A DNA stretch of 64,000 bases from Legionella longbeachae (lineage in GTDB: Bacteria; Pseudomonadota; Gammaproteobacteria; Legionellales; Legionellaceae), in the NCBI RefSeq assembly GCF_004283175.1, contig NZ_RXNW01000010.1, positions 1 to 64,000 on the forward strand, given 5' to 3'. Below the pieces are notes generated by a model. The model made no database searches, was not told the origin of the DNA, and was given only the letters and a program-made list of their open reading frames with translations. Shown here one piece after another: positions 1 through 8,693 of the stretch (position 1 is the stretch's first letter; every line of letters starts with the position of its first letter). Both the position numbers and the translations under genes were made by a program.

Positions 1-75
1 AGCACTCAAAGTCTTTCAAAGTGCCCACACAGTTTGTCTTCTCTATTCTTAATGAACTTCACCCTCAAGGTGTGC
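1..75 (-). other. Putative 5' leader of a stable-RNA (probably rRNA) operon
   Basis: Read on the minus strand, this segment contains GTGTGGGCAC (complement of 21-30), with a GTTCATTAAG-like stretch upstream. In gamma-proteobacterial rRNA operons a boxA-like element followed by GTGTGGGCAC is typical of the leader just before 16S rRNA. It lies directly downstream of the promoter at 81-108 and points out of the left edge. The rRNA gene itself is not in the window, so the 16S assignment is inference; a tRNA or other stable-RNA operon is the alternative. Confidence 0.5.
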
Positions 76-80
76 TGCGT

Positions 81-108
81 ATTCTACTCATTTCAGACTC
101 AGTGTCAA
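81..108 (-). promoter_or_regulatory. Strong sigma70 promoter with A-rich upstream element
   Basis: On the minus strand there is a perfect -35 TTGACA (complement of 103-108), a 16-base spacer and TAGAAT as -10 (complement of 81-86). The sequence further upstream (109-130) is a run of A on the transcribed-direction strand, resembling the UP element of rRNA promoters. Transcription would run leftward into the leader at 1-75. The combination of consensus hexamers, short spacer and UP-like tract is typical of stable-RNA promoters. Confidence 0.75.
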
Positions 109-420
109 ACACTTTTTTGTTTTTTTTTAAAATTGTTTTTATCAGTTACTTATTGTAATCCATATAGATTTTATCTAACCCATAATGGGTAAATTTTCAT
201 CTATATACTGCTTAACTAATTTCATTCATTAAATTAAAATAACTTTCATCATTGTTTGATTACGTGTTGTAGTACTTCCATATCTTTACTGAAATCGATT
301 TCTAAAATCATTGTGAAAGCGAAGCTCTTTACCCTAAGAATAGTAAAATTAACATATAAGTAAGTGCTTAAGAGGAATGATGATTAGTAATTTAATAAAA
401 GTAGGAATCTAAAATATATA
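109..420. other. Non-coding gap between the stable-RNA promoter and folA
   Basis: This is AT-rich sequence between the leftward promoter and the 3' end of folA. I see no open frame with a ribosome binding site, no tRNA and no clear intrinsic terminator for the lptD-surA-pdxA-folA operon. Confidence 0.5.
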
Positions 421-912
421 TTAGTGCTTTCGCTCATAAAAACAGAAGGTCATATCATGTTTATTTTTTTCATCTTGATGTCGGAATTGCTCATTTTGAC
501 AATGCCAAACTGATTTATCGATTTTTGGAAAAAAGACATCTGCTGCAAATTGATGATGTATATGTGTTATATATAAAGAACTTGCTTTATCAATCGCGTC
601 ATTAAATAATACCGCTCCTCCAATTATCATTATCTCATCATGGCCAGCAGTATATTCAATTGCTTTTTCTAACGAGTCCAAAACATGAACTCCATCAATA
701 AAAGATAATGATCGACTTAACACAATATTTAGTCGACCTGGTAGTGGCTTCCCTATAGAATCAAATGTTTTTCTTCCCATAATAATGGGTTTTCCCATTG
801 TTATGGATTTGAAATGTTGTAAATCAGCCGGTAAATGACAAAGTAATTGATTATTAATTCCTAATCCGCCAGATTCATCAATTGCAGCAATTAAACTAAT
901 TGTTGTCATCAT
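421..912 (-). CDS. folA: Dihydrofolate reductase
   Basis: Reduces dihydrofolate to tetrahydrofolate with NADPH in the cytosol, the target of trimethoprim. The 163-residue length is normal for bacterial DHFR. Family features are visible: the N-terminal ISLIAAIDESGGLG loop, the active-site acidic residue in LPADLQHFK, the MGRKTFDSIG NADPH-binding segment, LPGR, and IIGGAVLF near residues 96-103. The start overlaps the end of pdxA by four bases, so translation is probably coupled. It is the last gene of lptD-surA-pdxA-folA. In E. coli rsmA and apaGH lie between pdxA and folA; here they are absent. Confidence 0.96.
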   Translation of the reverse strand: MMTTISLIAAIDESGGLGINNQLLCHLPADLQHFKSITMGKPIIMGRKTFDSIGKPLPGRLNIVLSRSLSFIDGVHVLDSLEKAIEYTAGHDEIMIIGGAVLFNDAIDKASSLYITHIHHQFAADVFFPKIDKSVWHCQNEQFRHQDEKNKHDMTFCFYERKH

Positions 913-1880
913 CTCATCCTAGATAAAGCCATGGACTTAGCCATCTCAACCGCTGCAAACATTGAACCCGTATCAAGTATATTTTTTCCTGCTAGTTCTA
1001 AAGCGGTTCCATGATCTACAGAGGTTCGAATGATTGGCAATCCTAAAGTTACATTAACTGCCTCATGGAAATCAGCATATTTTAAAACGGGTAACCCCTG
1101 GTCATGATACATAGCAACATAGGCATCACAATCATTTAATTGGTTTTTGATGAACATAGTATCAGCAGGCACAGGCCCTTCGACTTGAATGCCCTGCTCT
1201 TGAAGAAATTTCAACGCCGGAGAGATTACTTCAATTTCTTCCCGACCTAAATAGCCTGACTCCCCAGCATGAGGATTTAATCCTGCTACCCTAATGCGTG
1301 GGATTAAAATATTAAAATCCTTAATCAATGATTGATGTAATTGGCTTACTACTTTGATAATTAAACTGGATGTAATCGAGTCTGCTACTTTTCGCAAAGG
1401 AAGATGTGTTGTGACTAAAGCCACCTTCATCTGAGAGCAAGCCAACATCATAACGACTGTTTCGACATTGTAAAATTGTGCAAAAAACTCAGTATGCCCA
1501 CTAAATGTGATTCCTGCTTTATTAATGTTTGCCTTATTCACTGGTGCAGTGACTAAAGCAGAAAAATCTCCACTGCCACATAATCGTGCCGCCTGGTTTA
1601 GTAACTCCACAACATAACCAGCATTATCAGGATTAAGACAACCGCTTTGGACAGGGGCAGGACATGAAACAGGCAGTACCGATAAACATCCAGGCTTGGA
1701 CTTGAGAGGCTCTCCCATGTACGAAGTAAAACTAATATCAAGTTTCAATTCTTTTGCTCGAGCTTCCAAAACATCTCGGTCTCCCAAAATGACTAATGGA
1801 AAGTCGTAATCAGCAAGGGCCAAACATAAGTCTGGACCAATACCTGCAGGCTCCCCACTACTAATAAGCAGTGGCTTCAT
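909..1880 (-). CDS. pdxA: 4-hydroxythreonine-4-phosphate dehydrogenase
   Basis: NAD-dependent oxidation of 4-phosphohydroxy-threonine in pyridoxal 5'-phosphate (vitamin B6) synthesis. The 323-residue protein opens with ISSGEPAGIGPDL and has the family's metal-binding histidines in SGHTEFFAQ, in MYHDQGLPVLKY and in the C-terminal SVDHGTALELAGK segment. The start overlaps the surA stop by four bases and its own end overlaps folA by four, so the three genes are tightly coupled. Full length, no anomalies. Confidence 0.96.
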   Translation of the reverse strand: MKPLLISSGEPAGIGPDLCLALADYDFPLVILGDRDVLEARAKELKLDISFTSYMGEPLKSKPGCLSVLPVSCPAPVQSGCLNPDNAGYVVELLNQAARLCGSGDFSALVTAPVNKANINKAGITFSGHTEFFAQFYNVETVVMMLACSQMKVALVTTHLPLRKVADSITSSLIIKVVSQLHQSLIKDFNILIPRIRVAGLNPHAGESGYLGREEIEVISPALKFLQEQGIQVEGPVPADTMFIKNQLNDCDAYVAMYHDQGLPVLKYADFHEAVNVTLGLPIIRTSVDHGTALELAGKNILDTGSMFAAVEMAKSMALSRMR

Positions 1881-3172
1881 ACTAATTCCTTATCTAGAAT
1901 GTTTACATATGCATCTGTTCGTATGTGTTGTTGCCAATTTTGTACGGCTTCTGCGAATTTTCTTTGCTGTAAAAATTGCCTTACTTTTTGCACTTTAAAC
2001 GCTTCAGAGTCATCTTCTTGCTTACGACCAAGAACTTGAATCAAATGCCAGCCAAATTGCGATTTAACTGGAGGGCTAATTTCGTTAATAGCTAACTTAT
2101 CCATCGCTTTTTCAAATTCAGGAACTAATACCCCCGGTGAAACCCAACCCAAATCGCCACCTTTCACGGCACTTGCAGAATCTAATGAATATTGCTTAGC
2201 CATCAGGGCAAAGTCCTTCCCTGCTTTTATTTGCTGATAAATATTCCGAACTTGTTTCTTTGCATCCTCAGGAAGCATGTTCGGATCAGGCTTTAGAAGA
2301 ATGTGGCGTACATGGGTCTTAGTAATAATATGGTGTTGATTTTCTCCGCCAATAGAAACCAATTTTATAAGCTGAAAACCGTTTCCTGCACGCAAGGGAC
2401 CAGCAACTTGGCCAACTTTCATTTTCACAACTTCTTTAGCAAATAGTTCGGGGATCTCAGCGAGATGCCGTTCACCTAAGTCCCCCCCCTCCAATGCAAA
2501 CTCTCCGCTTGAGTTTTCTATAGCAAGGCGACTAAAATCATCGCCTTTCTTGATTTTCGATAACAGTAACTCTGCTTTATTTTTAGCTTTTTTTACTTGT
2601 TCTGAGGTAGGCTCTTCACCCAAGGGGATAACTATATTTTGAATACGGTAAGTTAGTGCTGAGCGATCGACAATTCCACCCTCTGTCTTTAAATATTGCT
2701 CGACTTGCTCACTTGTAACCATGGCATCTCTACCAACCGCTTTTTGCTGCAAATGGCTTAAGAGCATTTCTTTACGAATATTTTCCCTGTATTCATCCCA
2801 ACTCATACCCTGCCGTACAATTTCTTCGCGTAACTGTGTTAAAGTGACATGATTCGCGGATGCAATTTTTTCAATTGCCTGATTTAACTCGGTATCATCT
2901 ACAGTAAGGCCATTTTTTTTCGCCATTTGCAGTTGTAAGTCAACATCAATCAAATGCTGCAGCACCTGTTTGCGTAATACTGATTCTTCAGGTAATTGCA
3001 TCTTTTGTGCAAGAATTTGTTTTTTTGATAACTCGACCTGCTTATTTAATTCGCTCTCAGTAATAACACCATCGTTGACAACGGCAACTACTTTATCCAG
3101 CATTTGTTTTGCTTGTGCAATACCCATAACCACAGAAAAGAAGATGCATATCAGTGCTATTTTCTTATACAT
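1877..3172 (-). CDS. surA: Periplasmic peptidyl-prolyl isomerase and outer-membrane protein chaperone SurA
   Basis: Periplasmic chaperone that escorts unfolded beta-barrel proteins, including LptD, to the outer membrane. I place the start at ATG 3172: an AAGGA ribosome binding site lies nine bases upstream and the product (431 aa) begins with a signal peptide, MYKKIALICIFFSVVMGIAQA. The open frame extends to a TTG at 3223 but that start would bury the signal peptide. The N-terminal SurA domain starts with VVAVVNDGVITESEL. Two parvulin (PpiC) repeats follow, around residues 180-280 and 290-390 (HVRHILLK, GGDLGWV, FGWHLIQV). It sits between lptD and pdxA, the conserved order. Confidence 0.95.
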   Translation of the reverse strand: MYKKIALICIFFSVVMGIAQAKQMLDKVVAVVNDGVITESELNKQVELSKKQILAQKMQLPEESVLRKQVLQHLIDVDLQLQMAKKNGLTVDDTELNQAIEKIASANHVTLTQLREEIVRQGMSWDEYRENIRKEMLLSHLQQKAVGRDAMVTSEQVEQYLKTEGGIVDRSALTYRIQNIVIPLGEEPTSEQVKKAKNKAELLLSKIKKGDDFSRLAIENSSGEFALEGGDLGERHLAEIPELFAKEVVKMKVGQVAGPLRAGNGFQLIKLVSIGGENQHHIITKTHVRHILLKPDPNMLPEDAKKQVRNIYQQIKAGKDFALMAKQYSLDSASAVKGGDLGWVSPGVLVPEFEKAMDKLAINEISPPVKSQFGWHLIQVLGRKQEDDSEAFKVQKVRQFLQQRKFAEAVQNWQQHIRTDAYVNILDKELV

Positions 3173-3262
3173 AACTGAATCCTTATTTACTTTTTTCGAG
3201 CAATTTAGGTTATTTTTATCCAAAATTCAAGCAGATTTGTTTAATTTTCACCATTCCATGAT

Positions 3263-5827
3263 TTAACGATGAAATGGATCACTATATCCTGGGATATAGG
3301 TATTCAATACACTGCCTGGATCACTATTGGCTACTGATCCTAAGCCTTTTAATAAAATTTGCAAATAAATATTATTATTATATCGAGGTGAATAATTTGC
3401 GTCTAAGCTTTTAAATGTTCTTCCGCCTAAAATTCGTATTGCCCAACAACAATTGTCATATTGCATTCCCAGCAACGACATCATACTATAATCTTTACTA
3501 ATATTGTGGCTGTATGCCCCAATCGCACTCCATCTATCACTTAATGGCCAGGAAATGGAACCCAGAACTTGATGCAACGCATTATCAACCCCTGTATTAT
3601 TTCTAACTGCTGTAACATCACCATTCACTAAGTAACTATACCCCAAATTGACAACTGCATTTGACTTAGGCTGATAATGGATATTTAAATCAGCATTGTT
3701 CGTAGCAGAGGTAGCGGGATCCCAAACATAATCTCCAAGCAACTTCCAAAATGGGCCTAAAGAATACATAGCTCTACTCGCAATAGGAGAATACCCATAA
3801 AACGGTGATAATTGCCCAATTTCTAAGGGATTTGCGAAACATACACCAGAAGGGCTACGACAAAGTTGCACTTTTCTATCCGAAAAGTACTTGATTTGTC
3901 CTACAGAGAAAGCAGCTAACTCAGAACCTGTTTCCTCTGATAACCAACGAGTAGTCAATGCATAAGTAAGTTGATTTGCATCACCAATTCTATCAAAACC
4001 TGAAAAACGGTTTGTTCTAAAAAGTTGATCAAAATTAAAAATCATATTCGCAGTATCATATATAGGTAGCTGGCTTTGGTTATAAAAAGGTACATACAAA
4101 TAAAATAAACTTGGCTCTAAGGTTTGTGTATAAGAGCCACCCCTCCAATTATAATTACGCTCAAAAAACAAACCACCTTGGGTGCTAAAACGGGGAATAA
4201 AGCGATTGTAATCCGTGTGCATGTTATTCCAATTGTTTTGAACCTGGTAATAGTTTTCTACAAACTCTACGGAGGGAGTAACATATCCCCAGTTAGTTCT
4301 TTGTGGTAACGAGAGTTCTGGATTAAGATGGAATCTAGGTCCTTGAGGCATTTCTATTGGAACACCTTGGGGCATTAATATGGGAACGTCTTGCGGCATT
4401 GATGTCGGCCAAAAAAACTGGTCATATTGCCCAGTGACATTTAAATTAGCCTGCAAGGGGAGATCATAATAATAACCGCGTGCGTATAATTGTGGCAAAC
4501 GCTCATATTGATCAGCTATGGGGGTTTCATTAATTGGATGTAAGGTTTGAAAACTTTGTGCCATTCCCCTAAATGTCCAATGCTCTGTAGCATAGGTTAA
4601 ATCTGCTTGGCGTAATAACTGCCTTTCAGTAATAAGCGCTAAATTAGTACTAAAGTCCTGGAAATAGTAATCATCAGAAACTTGTTGAACATTCACATTT
4701 AATCGCAAATCAGGATTAAATTGTGTCGTATTACGAATTCCCCAAAACCAACGATTAGTTGATTCGTTTCTGAACCAAGGAAACTCATCCGCATGGCTGT
4801 TTAAAAAGTTACGATATGCAGCATCATTTGGTAGAAAATCACCAGTAATGATACCCATACTTTTTGATGTTAAATAACGAAACTCCCCCCCAATCATTAC
4901 ATTACGTTCCGTGTAAAGATGAGGTGTTATAGTTAGATCATAATTAGGGGCAATATTCCAATAATAAGGCAGCCCAAAATCAAAACCGCCTACATTAGAA
5001 TATCCTCCCAAAGGCATGAGAAATCCCGATTTTCTTTCTTTTGTTGTTGGAAAGCTTAAATAGGGGACATAGAGAATCGGCCATTCACGGATCCGTACTT
5101 TAGCATTTCGGGCAACCCCTATCTTTCTATTATTATCAATAACAATGGACTTAGCTTCAACATCCCAAGCTTTATCTTGTGGGGCGCAGGTTGTATAAGT
5201 GGCCTGACGTAATAGATAATCAGAATTAGCAAAACGCTGCATTAAACTTGCTCTTCCCCATGCAGGTAACATTGTCCCACGCTTATTGGTATTAAATCGA
5301 TATATTACATCCTCAATCTGGCCTGACTTATCTTGTGGGTTAATTGATGCTTTACGAGCAATCAATAATTTATCAGGCTCCAGGTAATGGACATTGCCTA
5401 AAAACTCAATTTTGGTAATTTGATTACTTTTAGGATCGCGAAATACATAAGCTGTTTGTGCATTAACTATTCTCAGATTTTGTTGCACTTCTACATGCCC
5501 GCTCAAGGTAGATGGCTTATCCTGGTAAAAAGAAACACGATCCGCCATAATGCGTATTTCGTCAGCTGTTGTAAGCGGATTAACGGTGATAGGTTGATAG
5601 GTACCATGGCAGATAGGGGCGTTTTGATCCGTTTGCCAACCAAGGCATTGAGCAAATTTGGCTCTTATTGCATTAGTCAAATCAACATCACGTGCAATGA
5701 CACAGGCTTGTACTGGCTCACTAATTAATGGGGCAGAATAGGCGAAAGTATGATAAAGTACCATAAACACAATAAGCACCATAGCCAGCATGCTCATCAA
5801 GAACCATTTGAATGAAATCTTGTTCAC
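3263..5827 (-). CDS. lptD: LPS-assembly outer-membrane protein LptD
   Basis: Outer-membrane beta-barrel that, with LptE, inserts lipopolysaccharide into the outer leaflet. The 854-residue product starts at GTG 5827; residues 5-32 are a hydrophobic signal segment ending near TFAYSA. Residues about 60-190 are the periplasmic OstA/jelly-roll domain (ADEIRIMADRVSFYQ, LSGHVEVQQ). The rest is barrel with alternating aromatic strands. Cysteines near the N-terminus (QACV, QCLGW, APICHG) and a CC pair near the C-terminus (DNCCWAI) fit LptD disulfides. An 8-residue repeat (MPQGVPI-like) occurs in the middle of the barrel. A better ribosome binding site for GTG is not obvious; ATG codons 11 and 13 are alternatives. 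Confidence 0.94.
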   Translation of the reverse strand: MNKISFKWFLMSMLAMVLIVFMVLYHTFAYSAPLISEPVQACVIARDVDLTNAIRAKFAQCLGWQTDQNAPICHGTYQPITVNPLTTADEIRIMADRVSFYQDKPSTLSGHVEVQQNLRIVNAQTAYVFRDPKSNQITKIEFLGNVHYLEPDKLLIARKASINPQDKSGQIEDVIYRFNTNKRGTMLPAWGRASLMQRFANSDYLLRQATYTTCAPQDKAWDVEAKSIVIDNNRKIGVARNAKVRIREWPILYVPYLSFPTTKERKSGFLMPLGGYSNVGGFDFGLPYYWNIAPNYDLTITPHLYTERNVMIGGEFRYLTSKSMGIITGDFLPNDAAYRNFLNSHADEFPWFRNESTNRWFWGIRNTTQFNPDLRLNVNVQQVSDDYYFQDFSTNLALITERQLLRQADLTYATEHWTFRGMAQSFQTLHPINETPIADQYERLPQLYARGYYYDLPLQANLNVTGQYDQFFWPTSMPQDVPILMPQGVPIEMPQGPRFHLNPELSLPQRTNWGYVTPSVEFVENYYQVQNNWNNMHTDYNRFIPRFSTQGGLFFERNYNWRGGSYTQTLEPSLFYLYVPFYNQSQLPIYDTANMIFNFDQLFRTNRFSGFDRIGDANQLTYALTTRWLSEETGSELAAFSVGQIKYFSDRKVQLCRSPSGVCFANPLEIGQLSPFYGYSPIASRAMYSLGPFWKLLGDYVWDPATSATNNADLNIHYQPKSNAVVNLGYSYLVNGDVTAVRNNTGVDNALHQVLGSISWPLSDRWSAIGAYSHNISKDYSMMSLLGMQYDNCCWAIRILGGRTFKSLDANYSPRYNNNIYLQILLKGLGSVANSDPGSVLNTYIPGYSDPFHR
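4341..4412 (-). repeat. Three degenerate 24-bp tandem repeats inside lptD
   Basis: Units at 4341-4364, 4365-4388 and 4389-4412 each encode a degenerate SMPQDVPI / LMPQGVPI / EMPQGPRF octapeptide. The period of 24 bases keeps frame, so copy-number changes would lengthen or shorten a barrel loop without a frameshift. The units have diverged, so the array is not fresh. Confidence 0.7.
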
Positions 5828-5980
5828 GAGTAATAAAATGCCTTATCATGCGCCAAAAAACATGTAACTAAATTATTTTTGATCAGTCGGTGAGTTGTTT
5901 TTCTTTAAAAACCTACCCCATTCATGGAAAAAAGAGATCAAATTATAAGTTACTGCCAAAATCGAGGAAGGAAGTATACC

Positions 5981-6964
5981 ATGCATGCACGAGAAAACGC
6001 ACTGAAAGAATGGCTCATTTACACGTTAAAACATCAAGATTTTCAGTTAGTACCTTTAGCAGGAGATGCCAGTTTTAGAAGATATTTTCGTCTTCACCAT
6101 GATGGGTTAACCTACGTGGTAATGGATGCCCCTCCAGACAAAGAAGATCTTGAACCTTTTATACACATTGCCCAAACCCTTAAGAAAACCGGAATCCTTA
6201 CTCCCGAAATACTTGCTATTGATCTTGAGCAAGGATTCCTATTATTAAGCGACTTGGGGGATGAACTTTTATTGAATGATCTTCGGCTTGAAACTGCTAA
6301 TAAATACTATCACCAAGCTATGGAAACTTTAATTAAAATTCAATCTTGCTCCATTTACGATTCGAGCTTACTCCCTTTTGATAAACCCCATATGCTTAAG
6401 GAAATGAATCTATGCATAGAATGGTTTTTTAAATCTTATCTTGCCTTAGAACTCAATCAAGAGGAATTAACTCTAATACAGAAAACAATGGATTGGATTG
6501 CCACAGAAGTAACGCAACAACCACTTACTTTCATTCATCGAGACTACCACTCACGTAATTTAATGCTCATCAAGGAGCACACTGAAATTAAATTGGGGGT
6601 TATTGATTTCCAGGATGCCATGTGCGGCCCATTAACTTATGACCTGGTTTCGTTACTCAAAGATTGTTATATTTCTTGGCCACGTAAACAAATCCTGGAA
6701 TGGGTGCGTTACTTTTATACTCACCAGAGTGCGGCAGCCAATCATTACTCATTATCTGAGTTTACTCGCGCCTTTGATCTTTGCGGATTGCAAAGGCACT
6801 TGAAAGTTTTAGGAATCTTTTGTCGTTTATATTTACGTGATAATAAGCCAGGATATCTTAAGGATTTACCTTTAACATTAAAATATGTTCTTGAATGTAC
6901 TGAGATTTACGAAGAATTACATCCATTTTTTCACTTTCTTCAAATGAGAGTCAATTTACCATGA
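5981..6964 (+). CDS. amgK: N-acetylmuramate/N-acetylglucosamine anomeric kinase (cell-wall recycling)
   Basis: Aminoglycoside-phosphotransferase-fold sugar kinase. In the MurNAc salvage pathway AmgK phosphorylates MurNAc and GlcNAc at C1. Start chosen at ATG 5981 because GGAAGGAAG lies seven bases upstream; the frame is open from 5924 without a ribosome binding site there. The 327-residue product has the P-loop-like GDASFRRYFRL near residue 29, the catalytic loop FIHRDYHSRNLM and the metal-binding VIDFQDAMCGP. Its stop overlaps the start of the nucleotidyltransferase by four bases. The pair is divergent from lptD, as in Pseudomonas and L. pneumophila. Confidence 0.88.
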   Translation: MHARENALKEWLIYTLKHQDFQLVPLAGDASFRRYFRLHHDGLTYVVMDAPPDKEDLEPFIHIAQTLKKTGILTPEILAIDLEQGFLLLSDLGDELLLNDLRLETANKYYHQAMETLIKIQSCSIYDSSLLPFDKPHMLKEMNLCIEWFFKSYLALELNQEELTLIQKTMDWIATEVTQQPLTFIHRDYHSRNLMLIKEHTEIKLGVIDFQDAMCGPLTYDLVSLLKDCYISWPRKQILEWVRYFYTHQSAAANHYSLSEFTRAFDLCGLQRHLKVLGIFCRLYLRDNKPGYLKDLPLTLKYVLECTEIYEELHPFFHFLQMRVNLP

Positions 6965-7620
6965 AAACAGCAATGATACTCGCTGCCGGACGAGGTGAAC
7001 GATTAAAACCGATCACCGATGCAATACCAAAAGCACTTTGCATCGTTAAAGGTAAACCTTTAATCGAGCATCATATAATAAATTTGGCAAAAGCTGGTTT
7101 CAAAAAAATTGTAATCAATCATGCCTACCTTGGGGGGAAAATTCGGCAATACTTAGGAACAGGGGATCAATGGGATGTTGAAATCTGTTATTCCCCAGAG
7201 CCTCCTGGCGGACTTGAAACAGGTGGCGGCATTGTAAATGCACTACCCCTGTTAGGTAATGAACCCTTCATTACTGTAAATGCAGACATCTATACTGATT
7301 TTGATTTTTCTTTATTGCAACCAGAAAATGTTGGTTGCATTCACGTTGTTTTGGTTCCTAAAAATCCAACGCTTAATCATCATGGAGATTTTGGCATCAT
7401 CAATGAAAATAAATTAAGTAACACTCCCCGTGAATACACTCTTGCTGGTATTTGCTGCTATCATCCCCAGATATTCACAAATTGTAAACAAGGACGCTAT
7501 TCCGTAACGCCATTAATTAGACACCACGCTGAGCAACATGGGGTCACTGCAGATGTTTATAGTGGTATATGGTTTGATATAGGCTCCCTTTCAAGGCTAT
7601 ACGCAGCGAATCAGAATTAA
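6961..7620 (+). CDS. murU: N-acetylmuramate-1-phosphate uridylyltransferase
   Basis: Nucleotidyltransferase that converts MurNAc-1-phosphate to UDP-MurNAc, feeding recycled sugar into peptidoglycan synthesis and bypassing fosfomycin-sensitive MurA. The 219-residue protein opens with the GT-A signature MILAAGRGERLKPITDAIPK, then KGKPLIEHHI and VNADIYTDFDF (metal-binding Asp). Translation is coupled to amgK by a four-base overlap. The function rests on this pairing; alone it would be called a generic sugar-1-phosphate nucleotidyltransferase. Confidence 0.88.
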   Translation: MKTAMILAAGRGERLKPITDAIPKALCIVKGKPLIEHHIINLAKAGFKKIVINHAYLGGKIRQYLGTGDQWDVEICYSPEPPGGLETGGGIVNALPLLGNEPFITVNADIYTDFDFSLLQPENVGCIHVVLVPKNPTLNHHGDFGIINENKLSNTPREYTLAGICCYHPQIFTNCKQGRYSVTPLIRHHAEQHGVTADVYSGIWFDIGSLSRLYAANQN

Positions 7621-7630
7621 CTCAATATTG

Positions 7631-7670
7631 TGAGTCAGGTCTTTAAGATTCAGGGCTAAGACCTAACTCA
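7631..7670. terminator. Inverted repeat between convergent genes, terminator-like
   Basis: Arms 7631-7643 and 7658-7670 form a 13-bp stem with one mismatch (TGAGTCAGGTCTT versus AAGACCTAACTCA) around a 14-base loop. It lies between murU (plus) and the converging gene at 7692. No clean U tract follows on either strand, so bidirectional termination is an inference. Confidence 0.45.
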
Positions 7671-7691
7671 AACTGTAGATGACTCAGCATA

Positions 7692-8513
7692 TTATGCATG
7701 CCCTGGACCTTGTGGTTCAACACCGGCTTCTGGTTCTCCTCCTTTTTGAGATGCTGCCTCTAGTTCCTCTGCTTCAATAACTTTTTCAACGGCTTTTGCA
7801 GCAGCAGCTCGTCTGCGTTGTTCCTCCAGTCGTTGCTCACCAGGATATTCACGTTGGCGCGTTATAAGTTCTGTAGATACATTGTTCTCTCGAACATATT
7901 CTCGAAAATCTTTTGCTGAATCAGCCAGTAATTGTTCCACTTCTTCCACAGGAAGTTTTCGAATATGATTGCCGTCTTTATCTACATGAAACAAATAACC
8001 ATTTTCTGTAGCAATTTGATATTTCTTTGCTAACCATGCGTTAAATAATTGATCCAAGGAGTCTACTGTAGTTTCATCTAATGAGGCATCAGATCCGGGA
8101 ACTGCATAACCTCGAACAAAATGCCCATCTTGGCTAATAGCAAAGTCAAATCGAATGCCCTCATAATTTTTCTCTGTTAAATTACTTACTGCTTTTTCAG
8201 CAATACCCGTCTGCATATTTTTAAAGTTTGAAGTCTCAGGAAGGTCACCAAGCCAAATATTCGCTCTTTGGGAAAATTTATATTCAACAAATTGCACAAA
8301 ATCATCTACAGCTTTTCGTATTTCTTCGGCAGCTGCCTTTGCTTCGGGTGATTTATTATAGAATCTTGATTTTTCGATAATTTCATTAACCCGATCCCTT
8401 AAATAGTGTGCAAGCTCTGGTGATTTTTCCGCATTTTGCATCGCCTTTAATATCTCTGATTTTGGGGGTAATGTGAAATCTCTAGTAGTGCTGATCGGGG
8501 CGTTTGCGGACAT
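7692..8513 (-). CDS. Unknown 273-aa protein with acidic C-terminus, possible effector
   Basis: I do not recognise a family. No signal peptide or membrane segment. Residues 1-90 are predicted helical; the middle contains DFAISQDGHFVRGYAVPG and GYLFHVDKDGNHIRKLP, which look like short beta-hairpins. Residues about 215-262 are highly charged and helical (EQRLEEQRRRAAAAKAVEKV), followed by a Glu/Gly/Pro-rich tail ending GVEPQGPGHA. A Glu-rich stretch near the C-terminus is a common feature of Icm/Dot substrates, but this alone is weak. A TATAAT -10 lies at 8554-8559 (minus) and AGAGAG precedes the start. No PmrA box is seen. Confidence 0.75.
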   Translation of the reverse strand: MSANAPISTTRDFTLPPKSEILKAMQNAEKSPELAHYLRDRVNEIIEKSRFYNKSPEAKAAAEEIRKAVDDFVQFVEYKFSQRANIWLGDLPETSNFKNMQTGIAEKAVSNLTEKNYEGIRFDFAISQDGHFVRGYAVPGSDASLDETTVDSLDQLFNAWLAKKYQIATENGYLFHVDKDGNHIRKLPVEEVEQLLADSAKDFREYVRENNVSTELITRQREYPGEQRLEEQRRRAAAAKAVEKVIEAEELEAASQKGGEPEAGVEPQGPGHA

Positions 8514-8634
8514 AAATTATCTCTCTAGCGGGTTCTATTGTCATATTGACCTAATTATAGCAAAATCATTTAGCTTTCAGAATTTCTAGTTTTACTACGC
8601 TGTTAAAAATTTGTAAAAATATAACATATATTAT

Positions 8635-8658
8635 GGGTCTTCGCTTTCAGGAAGACCC
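8635..8658 (-). terminator. Hairpin downstream of fadE
   Basis: A perfect 8-bp stem (GGGTCTTC/GAAGACCC) with an 8-base loop lies 36 bases after the fadE stop. On the minus strand it is preceded by a T-rich stretch and followed by ATAATATATG rather than a clean U run, so it is a weak intrinsic terminator or a processing hairpin. Confidence 0.5.
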
Positions 8659-8693
8659 TAAAAAACTACCTCAGGAAATGGCAGTGACCCTAA

